47,952 nt of DNA from Clostridia bacterium (lineage in GTDB: Bacteria; Bacillota; DTU086). Where the stretch lies: contig JAAYIF010000050.1 of the NCBI GenBank assembly GCA_012523575.1, positions 1 to 47,952 on the forward strand. The letters run 5' to 3'. Positions 22,150 through 30,630 of the stretch are shown one piece after another. Positions within the stretch are counted from its first letter, which is position 1. Every line of letters begins with the position of its first letter. Made by a program: the position numbers and the translations under genes. The notes below the pieces were generated by a model that made no database searches, was not told the origin of the DNA, and saw only the letters and a program-made list of their open reading frames with translations.

Positions 22150-24636
22150 ATGGAGAGGGTGAAAAAGGTAGAAGAACAGAAAATTGAGGAAAGGAAATTA
22201 TCCTCTGGGAATTTATCTGCAAAGTGCGATCCCAATATTTTTGGTTTCAGCAATACCTCGGAAATATCTCCTTTGCCAGGGGGCGTAATCGGCCAGGAAC
22301 GTGCCGTTAAAGCTATGGATTTCGGATTAAGGGTAAAGCAGGCAGGGTACAACCTTTTTCTTACGGGTCCATCGGGAACCGGAAAGACCACTTATGCTGA
22401 GGCAAAGGTCAAGGAAATCGCAGAAAAAGAAGAGACCCCGGGGGATTTATGTTACGTATATAATTTTGAGCAGCCTGACCGTCCCCTATCACTGGAACTT
22501 AAAAGCGGGCAGGGCCCCATTTTTAAAAGTGACATGGAGGAACTGATCCAGGACTTAAAAAGCGAGATAAAGAGCAGATTTGACAGCGATGATTATGAAG
22601 AAAGGCGCAACCAGATAGTAAGAAAATATGACGCCCAGATGTCCGATTTGTGGTACAGCATGGAAAACATGGCTAAAGAAAGGGGCTTTTCCGTACAAAA
22701 AACCACAACGGGTATTTATACCGTTCCTACCGATGAAGATGGGAAGCCCATGCCCAAGGAAGAATTTTTGAAGCTTCCCGAGGAGATGCAGAAGAGGATT
22801 AATGCCATAGCCCAGGAAGTACAGGCTGAGGTTAACGATAGTTTAAGAAAGCTTCGCCATTTGGAAAAATTAATGCGTTCTGAATTAAGAGAGCTGGATC
22901 GGGAAACAGGGCTTTTTGCTGCGGGTTATTTAGTCAACCTTATGAAAGATAAATATAAGAAATTCCCAAAAGTTGTGGACTATCTGGATCAGGTTTTGGG
23001 AGATGTTATTGAAAATCTTGATGATTTTAGAATGGATAGCGATGAAGTAGGACAGAGGGGGCCTGATCCTTTACAAAGGGATCAGAGGGAACAAAAATTT
23101 AAGAGGTATGAAGTAAACGTATTGGTGGATAACGGAAGGACCAGGGGAGCTCCGGTGATCATTGAAAGAAATCCCACTTATTATAACCTCATGGGTAGGT
23201 TGGAGCATAAAAGTTCTTTTGGAACAATGGTTACGGATTTTACACTTATAAAACCCGGGGCGGTTCATCTGGCCAATGGTGGTTATCTTATAATCCAGGC
23301 AGCGGATTTGCTGGCTAATCCCAATGCATGGCAGGCGTTGAAGAGAACGTTAAAGACTCAAAAAGCCTGGATAGAAAATTTAGGGGAACAGTACAGTGCG
23401 GTGGCCCTTGCCACTTTAAAACCGGAGCCCATTGATGTAAATTTAAAAGTTATTTTGATTGGAAGTGCCCAATTATATCATCTTCTGTATACCTACGATG
23501 AAGATTTTAAAAAGCTATTTAAAGTTAGGGTTGACTTTGATTATGAGATGAACAGGGAAGATAGCAAACTTATGGATTACGCGGCTTTTGTCTGCCGCTA
23601 TTGTTCAGAAAATAATTTGCGGCATCTGGATGCTTCAGCAATGGCGAAAATTATAGAATACAGTTCAAGGCTTGCTTCAAACCAGGAAAAGCTGTCAACC
23701 CGCTTCCATAAAATAGCGGAACTTTTGGTTGAAGCCAATTATTGGGCAGAACAGAGTGGCAATGAATATATTTCAAAGGCCGTTGTGGAAAAGGCCCTTG
23801 AGGAAAAGGTTTTCCGTTCCAACATGGTGGAAGAAAAGCTCCAGGAGCAAATTGCCCGGGGCAGTATTCTTTTAAATGTGGATGGGGAAGCAGTGGGGCA
23901 GGTTAATGGTCTTGCGGTGCTTCAGATGGGAGAATATGCCTTTGGAAAGCCAAGCAGAATAACGGCAAGGGTCCACTTAGGACAGCAGGGTATTATCAAT
24001 ATCGAGCGGGAAACGGAGATGAGCGGGCCCATTCATTCTAAAGGAGTACTTATATTGAGTGGATTTCTTGCCGGAAGATACGCAAAGGATAAGCCCCTAT
24101 CCTTGACAGCAAGTATAACCTTTGAACAGCTGTATGACGGCGTTGAAGGGGACAGTGCTTCTTCCGCTGAGCTGTATGCACTGCTGTCGGAACTGTCAGG
24201 AGTTCCCATAAATCAAAGTATTGCCGTTACAGGCTCAGTCAACCAGTTTGGGGAGATACAGCCCATTGGCGGTGTTAATGAAAAAATTGAAGGTTTTTAT
24301 CTCACATGCAAACTGAAAGGACTTACGGGCAGGCAGGGTGTAATAATACCCAAGCGCAATGTTAAAAATCTTATGCTCAAGGATGACGTAATTGAAGCCG
24401 TTGAACATGGTAAGTTCCATATATGGGCCATTGATACCATCGATGAGGGAATGGAAATTTTAACGGGTGTGGAGGCCGGAGAAAGGGGTACCGACGGATC
24501 CTATCCCGAAGGAACAATAAATTGGCTGGTGGATAAAAAGCTTAAGCAGATGGCTGAAGACTTGCGCAAGTTTGGCGATAAAAAAGAAGAAAAAGGGAAA
24601 AAAGAAGCTGCAGCGGCAAAAGAAAGCTCTGATTAA
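22150..24636 (+). CDS. Lon-like ATP-dependent protease (COG1067 family, membrane-less)
   Basis: An 828-residue AAA+ protease. Walker A GPSGTGKT is at 73-80. A long helical insertion (about 120-300) precedes the second ATPase segment AVHLANGGYLIIQAADLL. The C-terminal S16 peptidase domain has the catalytic Ser in EGDSASSAE (Ser669) and Lys in GGVNEKIEGF (Lys712). The family, sometimes called LonB-like or archaeal-Lon-like, is distinct from LonA: it has no LonA N-domain and the Walker A site lies very near the N terminus. It ends in a Lys/Glu/Ala-rich tail. ATG is preceded by GGAGGAGGGG. It is probably a quality-control protease; its partner is unknown. Confidence 0.9.
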   Translation: MERVKKVEEQKIEERKLSSGNLSAKCDPNIFGFSNTSEISPLPGGVIGQERAVKAMDFGLRVKQAGYNLFLTGPSGTGKTTYAEAKVKEIAEKEETPGDLCYVYNFEQPDRPLSLELKSGQGPIFKSDMEELIQDLKSEIKSRFDSDDYEERRNQIVRKYDAQMSDLWYSMENMAKERGFSVQKTTTGIYTVPTDEDGKPMPKEEFLKLPEEMQKRINAIAQEVQAEVNDSLRKLRHLEKLMRSELRELDRETGLFAAGYLVNLMKDKYKKFPKVVDYLDQVLGDVIENLDDFRMDSDEVGQRGPDPLQRDQREQKFKRYEVNVLVDNGRTRGAPVIIERNPTYYNLMGRLEHKSSFGTMVTDFTLIKPGAVHLANGGYLIIQAADLLANPNAWQALKRTLKTQKAWIENLGEQYSAVALATLKPEPIDVNLKVILIGSAQLYHLLYTYDEDFKKLFKVRVDFDYEMNREDSKLMDYAAFVCRYCSENNLRHLDASAMAKIIEYSSRLASNQEKLSTRFHKIAELLVEANYWAEQSGNEYISKAVVEKALEEKVFRSNMVEEKLQEQIARGSILLNVDGEAVGQVNGLAVLQMGEYAFGKPSRITARVHLGQQGIINIERETEMSGPIHSKGVLILSGFLAGRYAKDKPLSLTASITFEQLYDGVEGDSASSAELYALLSELSGVPINQSIAVTGSVNQFGEIQPIGGVNEKIEGFYLTCKLKGLTGRQGVIIPKRNVKNLMLKDDVIEAVEHGKFHIWAIDTIDEGMEILTGVEAGERGTDGSYPEGTINWLVDKKLKQMAEDLRKFGDKKEEKGKKEAAAAKESSD

Positions 24637-24760
24637 ACGGAGCTTTAGGGTTTAGTTTCCATTTCCATTTTGTATTGGGGGAAATCCGTATTCCAAAGCC
24701 GTTGATTGTTGTGTTAGTATTATTAGTAAATAAATTAAAATAGGCATGGAGGGATAGTAT

Positions 24761-25849
24761 ATGCAGCAGCGGGTATATAACTTTAATCCAGGCCCTGCTA
24801 CCTTACCTTTACCGGTTTTGGAACAGGTCCAAAGGGAGCTTCTTAATTATAAGGATAAGGGCATGTCTGTAATGGAAATAAGCCACCGTTCCAAAGATTT
24901 TGAAGAAATTATTTTTGAAGCGGAGAGTTTAGTTAAGGAACTTTTGGGATTGGGGGAAGATTATCAGGTTCTTTTTCTCCAGGGCGGAGCAAGTTTGCAA
25001 TTTGCCATGGTTCCCCTTAATTTTCTTTCCGAAGGAACCATCGCAGACTACATATTAACAGGGCATTTTGCTGAAAAAGCCTATAAAGAAGCGGCAAAAA
25101 TCGGAAAGGCTAATATAGCGGCTTCCTCAAAGGACACAAATTACGACCGCATTGTTAACATGGATGAAATTAGGTTAAGCTGTTCCCCTGCATATGTGCA
25201 TATTACTTCCAATAACACCGTTTACGGTACCCAGTGGAAAGTTTTCCCCGATTTTGGGGATATCCCCCTGGTAGCTGATATGTCTAGCGATATCATGTCT
25301 CGACCCTTTGACGTGTCCAAGTTTGACCTTATTTATGCAGGGGCACAAAAGAATCTCGGTCCTGCAGGGGTTACGCTGGTAATCATCCGTAAAAATATGC
25401 TGGAAAAGGTTCCGGAAAATATGCCGTCCATGCTCCGCTATGACGTCCTTGCTGAAAAAAGATCCCTTTATAACACTCCTCCATGTTTCAATATCTATGT
25501 TGTAAATCTTGTGCTTAAATGGGTTAAGGAAAATGGTGGCCTTGAAGCCATGAAGGAACGAAATGAAGAAAAGGCTTCCCACATTTATGAAGCCATTGAT
25601 AACAGCGGTGGTTTTTATAAAGGGCATGCACAAAAGGAATATCGTTCCGTTATGAATGTAACCTTCAGGCTTCCCAATGAGGATCTGGAAAAATTGTTTG
25701 TTAAAGAAGCAGCTGAAAATGGTCTTGTGGGCCTTAAGGGACACCGCTCCGTTGGCGGGATAAGGGCATCCATATATAATGCCATGAGTAAAGAAGGCTG
25801 TCTGGCCTTAGCGGAATTTATGAATGATTTTGTTAAGAAACATGGGTAA
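24761..25849 (+). CDS. serC: Phosphoserine aminotransferase
   Basis: PLP enzyme converting 3-phosphohydroxypyruvate to phosphoserine in serine synthesis. The family opening YNFNPGPATLPLPVLEQV, the cofactor Lys in YAGAQKNLGPAGVT, and the C-terminal GLVGLKGHRSVGGIRASIYNA are all present at 362 residues. ATG follows GGAGGGATAGT. It is monocistronic here: preceded by a 124-bp gap and followed by a bidirectional terminator. It provides serine, which feeds one-carbon metabolism via SHMT, in line with the fhs/metF neighbourhood. Confidence 0.96.
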   Translation: MQQRVYNFNPGPATLPLPVLEQVQRELLNYKDKGMSVMEISHRSKDFEEIIFEAESLVKELLGLGEDYQVLFLQGGASLQFAMVPLNFLSEGTIADYILTGHFAEKAYKEAAKIGKANIAASSKDTNYDRIVNMDEIRLSCSPAYVHITSNNTVYGTQWKVFPDFGDIPLVADMSSDIMSRPFDVSKFDLIYAGAQKNLGPAGVTLVIIRKNMLEKVPENMPSMLRYDVLAEKRSLYNTPPCFNIYVVNLVLKWVKENGGLEAMKERNEEKASHIYEAIDNSGGFYKGHAQKEYRSVMNVTFRLPNEDLEKLFVKEAAENGLVGLKGHRSVGGIRASIYNAMSKEGCLALAEFMNDFVKKHG

Positions 25850-25857
25850 AAATAAAT

Positions 25858-25887
25858 AGCACCGGCCCTTCAAAGCCGGTGCTTTTT
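25858..25887. terminator. Bidirectional terminator between serC and the sensor kinase gene
   Basis: AGCACCGGC pairs with GCCGGTGCT around an 8-nt loop, followed by TTTT on the plus side and by TATTTATTTTT when read on the minus strand. It serves both convergent genes. Confidence 0.88.
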
Positions 25888-25890
25888 CAT

Positions 25891-27231
25891 TCAGCTAAAG
25901 GAAGAAGCTTTTTGAATTTCTTTTTCCTTTAATGGAATGTACATATGAATGGCCGTTCCCTTTCCTTCAGAACTTACTATTTTCAATCCCCGGTCTTCCC
26001 CGTACAAACTTTGGAGCCGCAGATGTACATTGCTGAGACCAACCCCGTTTCCGGAACCATATCCCGGCTGCAGAACTTTATCCAATTTGTTTGGAGGTAT
26101 GCCCACCCCTGTATCAATAATGCTTAAATGAAGATCATTGCCCTTTTGTTTTGCTCTGATGGTAATGGTGCCGTTTCCGTTTTTGGGAGTTATGCCATGC
26201 TTAATGGCATTTTCAACTAGGGGCTGAATGCTGAAAACAGGAATGGGATACTCCAGAAGTTCCGGATTAATATCTTCTATTAGTCTAATTTTGTCTCCAA
26301 ACCTGGCCTTTTCCAGGGCAAAGTAAGTTCTTACACAGTCCAGCTCTTCTTTTAGAGTTATAAAATGCCCTCGACGGTTTAAGGTTTTTCTAAAGAAATC
26401 CGCTAAACGAATGAGCAGTTCCCGGGATTTGTCCGGATCTTTACGGATGTACATTATTATGGTATTCAGGGTATTGAATAGGAAATGGGGATTGATTTGG
26501 GCATGTAATGCATCCAACCTTGCTTCCGTAACCAGCTGACGCTGTCTGTCAAGCTCTGCCAGCTCCATCTGCATGCTTAAAAGCTGAGCTATTCCGATGG
26601 TCAGGCGTACAATATTTGGCGCCAGCTGTCCGTCTTTCGTTTGATAAAGTTTTAAACTTCCCACGACTTCCTCTCTTAGCTTGAGGGGTGCAATAACACC
26701 CGCTGACAGGGGGCAGTCGCAGTCGGTTTTTGTGCAGTTTAATTCCTCCGTTGAATTAACGATTTTATGCTCCCCTGTAGCTATGACATATTTGGTGGCT
26801 TCGGTCAGTATGCGGTCCCCGGGTTTATGATTTTCACAACCTGCACCCAGGTAAGCCAGCACCTTTTCCCTATCGGTAATGGCAATGGCGGGTATTTCAC
26901 AGATTTTTTGAATAATTTCCGCCGTTTTTCTTGCCGTAACTTCGTTCAATCCCAGGCGCATGTATTGCAGAGTTTCATGGGCAACCCGTACAGTGGGATC
27001 CGCTGAAAGGAATATATCCTCTTCACTGTCATCGTAGGTGGTTTCCTGCTCCTTTTCTTTCCTTTTATCGAAAAGATCCGAGGACAGCCAGCCGGTGAAA
27101 AGGGATATAATGGTAAAGTTGATAAATAGGAATCCCAGGAAAAATTTTATATCGGTAAAACCTGCTAGTTTATTTATCATTAGCATTTGAAGTATGGAAA
27201 GAAGTAATGCCAGGCTTAGGGTTTTTATCAT
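25891..27231 (-). CDS. LytS/YehU-type sensor histidine kinase with GAF domain
   Basis: Two N-terminal hydrophobic helices (about 1-60) replace the 5TM sensor of classical LytS. Next comes a GAF-like region, about 90-230, with a cysteine group (LNCTKTDCDCPLSAGV). The His_kinase domain has the phosphoacceptor His in LHAQINPHFLFNTLNTI, and the HATPase domain has VENAIKHGI, IDTGVGIPP and GNGVGLSNVHLRL. ATG 27231 is preferred, with AGGAG 9 nt upstream; ATG 27237 would be too close. A LytTR response regulator is the expected partner but none is adjacent, so its target is unknown. It is downstream of the HtrA-type gene on the same strand. Confidence 0.9.
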   Translation of the reverse strand: MIKTLSLALLLSILQMLMINKLAGFTDIKFFLGFLFINFTIISLFTGWLSSDLFDKRKEKEQETTYDDSEEDIFLSADPTVRVAHETLQYMRLGLNEVTARKTAEIIQKICEIPAIAITDREKVLAYLGAGCENHKPGDRILTEATKYVIATGEHKIVNSTEELNCTKTDCDCPLSAGVIAPLKLREEVVGSLKLYQTKDGQLAPNIVRLTIGIAQLLSMQMELAELDRQRQLVTEARLDALHAQINPHFLFNTLNTIIMYIRKDPDKSRELLIRLADFFRKTLNRRGHFITLKEELDCVRTYFALEKARFGDKIRLIEDINPELLEYPIPVFSIQPLVENAIKHGITPKNGNGTITIRAKQKGNDLHLSIIDTGVGIPPNKLDKVLQPGYGSGNGVGLSNVHLRLQSLYGEDRGLKIVSSEGKGTAIHMYIPLKEKEIQKASSFS

Positions 27232-27315
27232 AGGCATTCACTCCTGAAAAAAGTATAAAAAAGTTTAAAAACCTTGCTATATAATTATACTATTTTTTGA
27301 TATATAATGGGTGCC

Positions 27316-28209
27316 CTAAGTTTCTTTGTTATTTTCTAAAAATTCGTTAATGTGGGACAGTGGAACGGCAAGGCCCAATGGTTTATTTTCTGTTTTTTCT
27401 TTCATGTTCGACAAAGAGGCGTATACAATACCCACTATACGGCCGCTGGTGTCGAAGACAGGGCTGCCGCTGCTCCCCGGTTCAACGGCAGCTGCTATGA
27501 CCATTACGGTTTGATCTGAACCGGAGAGCTTAAAGTAACCTACTACCTCGCCCGTTTCCGTAACCCTATCCAGTCTGTGAGGATTCCCAATTATAAATAT
27601 TTTTTCTCCCGGAGGTGGGTTTTTTTCGGCAAATTTTAAATAGGGCAGTTTATGGGAAAGTACTTTAGGATTGATTTTTATGACGGCTAAATCTGCAGTT
27701 TTGCTGGTTTTGCAGTGAAGGGAATTGTAAGTTTTTCCCCCTGGAAACCGGATTCTAACATGGGAGGCACCGTTCACCACGTGTTTGTTTGTTAGAACAA
27801 GCCCATGGGGAGAAATATTAAAGCCCGTTCCCGCTTTTGAAATATCGGGAATTCCTGAACTGCTCCAGCTTTCCACTGCTACCACGGCTTGTTTAAGCTC
27901 TTTTAGTTCCAGATTATTTATCCCCAGCTCTTTTAACGCCTGCTGTTCCTGCCGGGGTAGCGGCCACGTAAAGAACTCAAGCCAGCTTCCCAAAAGAAAA
28001 AGGATGAAAACCAGTGATGTGATCAAAGCCGTTATTTTAACAGCTTTTGGGGCTTTCTCTTGGGGAGAAGGGTCGGAGATTACTTCATTATCACCATATA
28101 TGGCATTTAAATGCTCAATCAATTCTAGATCAAGGTCTTCATCCAGTTCACTAAAGAATTCCGGAGAAGGGGGAATTAAATCATCACTATTATTATGGTT
28201 CAAGGACAT
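27316..28209 (-). CDS. Membrane-anchored trypsin-like serine protease (HtrA/DegP type, no PDZ)
   Basis: A 297-residue protein with an acidic cytoplasmic N terminus (about 1-55), one transmembrane helix (VKITALITSLVFILFLLGSW, about 57-76), and an extracytoplasmic S1C protease domain. The triad is visible: His in TNKHVV, Asp in TADLAVIKI, Ser in EPGSSGSPVF. No PDZ domain follows the protease domain. The start may be TTG at 28203, which has GAGGG 6 nt upstream, since ATG 28209 directly abuts it. It is about 80 bp upstream of the sensor kinase gene. The role could be envelope quality control; substrate unknown. Confidence 0.88.
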   Translation of the reverse strand: MSLNHNNSDDLIPPSPEFFSELDEDLDLELIEHLNAIYGDNEVISDPSPQEKAPKAVKITALITSLVFILFLLGSWLEFFTWPLPRQEQQALKELGINNLELKELKQAVVAVESWSSSGIPDISKAGTGFNISPHGLVLTNKHVVNGASHVRIRFPGGKTYNSLHCKTSKTADLAVIKINPKVLSHKLPYLKFAEKNPPPGEKIFIIGNPHRLDRVTETGEVVGYFKLSGSDQTVMVIAAAVEPGSSGSPVFDTSGRIVGIVYASLSNMKEKTENKPLGLAVPLSHINEFLENNKET

Positions 28210-28271
28210 CCCTCTTATTATTCATTTTTTTTATATAATTTGAGCCGGACTTTTTTATATCCTTTATTTTT

Positions 28272-29963
28272 TTAAAGATTATTTGCCCTTTTTAAGCTGT
28301 TGTTCTCATCCCAAGCTGCCAAAATATGACGCAGTATTTTTCCGCTTCGGGTCATGGGCAGTTTATCCCTTAATTCTATTGCTACTTTGGGTTTATTTTC
28401 CTTTATCCCCTGAAGTAAGTAATTAATAAGCTCCCTTTCCAGTTCGGCACCCCACTGATTTTTATCCTTAAGGGAAATAAATGCTTTAATTATTTTTTCT
28501 TCATTATATTTTCCACCTTTTATAATAACCCCGGCTTCTTCCACTGCGGGATGCTTTAGAAGGCGGGCTTCCCATTGGGATTCATAAAAAGCTCCTGCCC
28601 CTGCTGCGGATCTTTTAAGATTATCCGCTTTTCCTTCGTACCAGAAATAGCCTTCGTTATCAATGTATACCAGGTCCTCTGTCAAAAACCATGGTGCTTC
28701 TTTATGTTCACTGTCTTCCTTTTTACTCAATCCTTCAACGGAAAACCTTACCCCTAATTTTCCCACCTGATAAGGGTTAAGTCGGTTTCCCTTGCTGTCG
28801 AAAACAGCTGCTTCTATTCCTGGTAACGGCCTGCCCATTGCTCCCAATTTTGAGGGGGAAGGAGGATGATTGCTTATGGCCGGTACTCCTATTTCCGTGG
28901 CGAACCAGCTACTGTTAACGGAAAGCCCAAGATTTAGAGCCCATTTGGTAATTTCAGCGCTGATAGGTTCCCCGGTGCAGCATATGTGCCTTAAATGTTT
29001 AAACCCAGTATTTTTTTTGTTGTTTTTTGCCATTATTTTTCTTATCATTCCCGGTGTAGTATAAAGGACATTTATTTCATATTTTTCAGTGATTTCTTCC
29101 CATTTGGTTAGGGTTGTTCCCATGTCTGCAGACACAACGGTAGCTCCCATAAGCCAGGGGGCGAAGATACCATATAAGGTTCCTGCGGCCCAACCCATAT
29201 CAACGGTGCTCCAAAGGGTGTCACTTTCCTTTAAACTTAAAACCCATTCACCATACTGGCGTATCAAAAGCATCAGATCCTGCTTGTAGAACGTAAGCTT
29301 TGGTTTTGGTTTGCTCAAACAGCCTAAGGAGTAATGGGCGGTAAGGCCGTCAGAAAAATCAACCCACCTAATGGTGGTTTCTGCATCCTTAAGAGAATCT
29401 TTCATATGGAATTCCCAAGGACTGCCGCCGGAGAAATCATCATTTTCATTTATAATAATGGTTTTAAGTTTTGGGGGTATAGGTTGTAACGTGTTGAGAA
29501 AAAGCGGGGTGGTAACCATATAAGTTGTCCCCTGAGTGTTTTCAAGAATATCCATAATCAGTTTGCTGCTTGAAAATTCTGATAATGGTACGGGTATCCC
29601 CCCTGCTTTTATGACTCCCATAAGGGAAATATAAAACTCCGGTATGCGGGGCAGCCAAATAAGTACCTTATCTCCCTTTGAAAGGCCATTTTTAAGAAGT
29701 AGACGGGAAAATTGATCCGTATAATTCTTTAAATCATTGAAGGTTAATTCAATATCTTTGCTGCCGTCCCTTAAACAAACAAGTGCCCTTTTATCTTTTA
29801 ATTTTCCCTCTGTATGCTTATCGATGCATTCATAGGCCAGGTTTATTCTACCGGTTTTATACCAGGAAAAAGACTTTTTTATTGTTTCAAGGGAAAAGGA
29901 CCCGCCGGCTGTATTTTGATTTGCGGTATTTAGTTCTTTTTCGTTGAACTGCATAAAGTCCAC
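28272..29963 (-). CDS. AMP-forming acyl-CoA synthetase-like protein with degenerate P-loop
   Basis: 563 residues of the ANL superfamily, nearest to acetyl/acyl-CoA synthetases. Recognisable blocks are DTLWSTVDMGWAAGTLYG, WFATEIGVPAIS (A5-like), WFLTEDLVYIDNEGYFWYEG (A7-like), and LPMTRSGKILRHIL with the C-terminal catalytic Lys (A10). The phosphate-loop A3 motif, normally YTSGTTGKPKG, reads YSLGCLSKPKP (about 211-221), losing the Thr/Ser/Gly residues that hold ATP phosphates while keeping the alignment. The GTG start has AGGAGG 7 nt upstream. The intact frame argues against simple decay, but adenylation activity is doubtful. Substrate unknown. Confidence 0.85.
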   Translation of the reverse strand: MDFMQFNEKELNTANQNTAGGSFSLETIKKSFSWYKTGRINLAYECIDKHTEGKLKDKRALVCLRDGSKDIELTFNDLKNYTDQFSRLLLKNGLSKGDKVLIWLPRIPEFYISLMGVIKAGGIPVPLSEFSSSKLIMDILENTQGTTYMVTTPLFLNTLQPIPPKLKTIIINENDDFSGGSPWEFHMKDSLKDAETTIRWVDFSDGLTAHYSLGCLSKPKPKLTFYKQDLMLLIRQYGEWVLSLKESDTLWSTVDMGWAAGTLYGIFAPWLMGATVVSADMGTTLTKWEEITEKYEINVLYTTPGMIRKIMAKNNKKNTGFKHLRHICCTGEPISAEITKWALNLGLSVNSSWFATEIGVPAISNHPPSPSKLGAMGRPLPGIEAAVFDSKGNRLNPYQVGKLGVRFSVEGLSKKEDSEHKEAPWFLTEDLVYIDNEGYFWYEGKADNLKRSAAGAGAFYESQWEARLLKHPAVEEAGVIIKGGKYNEEKIIKAFISLKDKNQWGAELERELINYLLQGIKENKPKVAIELRDKLPMTRSGKILRHILAAWDENNSLKRANNL

Positions 29964-30237
29964 CCTAAAACCTCCTCTTTAAAAACCAAGAATATTACCG
30001 ATACTCTTCCTTATTCTATATTAATTCAGCTGTACGTATAATTAATAGCTTTTTTCGGTGACCGGGGGGAATTTAGGGTTTCACTGCTGAAAATGAAAGT
30101 GGAATGGCGGTAAACAAGATGTTTGGGATTTTTTCAAAAGGTTTTTATTATCAGGACAAAAGGAAAAGGTATATAATTTTTTAAGAAAGACAAACAATGG
30201 GATAGGATTTAAATTGTTTTATAGGGAGAAGAAAGAT

Positions 30238-30630
30238 ATGGCGCTGAAGGGTATTGGGGTGGACATTATTGAAATCCGCAGGGTTGTCCATGTTATTGAG
30301 CGTTATGGAGAAAGATTTTTGACAAGAATTTTTCATCCCGGGGAAATAGAATATGCCGGCGGGAAAGGAAAGGGCTTTAATGCTTCCTTAGCTGTGCGTT
30401 TTGCTGCCAAGGAGGCTGTTTTTAAAGCCCTGGGAACGGGTTTGGGCGAAAACCGGTGGCTTGATGTGGAAATAGCTGAGGGGGAGCATGGGCAGCCTCA
30501 GGTTAGGCTTAGGGGTAAGGCTAAAAAAACTGCGGAAGCCCAGGGTGTGTCCCGAATACATTTGAGCCTTTCCCACTGCCGTGAATATGCCGTTGCAGTG
30601 GCGGCTGCAGAAAGGGGAGAGGAAATTTGA
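30238..30630 (+). CDS. acpS: Holo-[acyl-carrier-protein] synthase
   Basis: Transfers 4'-phosphopantetheine from CoA to acyl carrier protein. The 130 residues carry GIGVDIIEIRR with the metal-binding Asp, RFAAKEAVFKALG with the metal Glu, and SLSHCREYAVAVA. ATG 30238 follows GGGAGAAGAAAG; the frame is open upstream but that part is not family-like. A TATAAT at about 30175 with TTATCA 18 nt before is a possible promoter in the 250-bp divergent gap (29964-30237), which has no gene. The stop overlaps the nnr start by 4 nt, the usual acpS-nnr-alr order in Firmicutes. Confidence 0.95.
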   Translation: MALKGIGVDIIEIRRVVHVIERYGERFLTRIFHPGEIEYAGGKGKGFNASLAVRFAAKEAVFKALGTGLGENRWLDVEIAEGEHGQPQVRLRGKAKKTAEAQGVSRIHLSLSHCREYAVAVAAAERGEEI

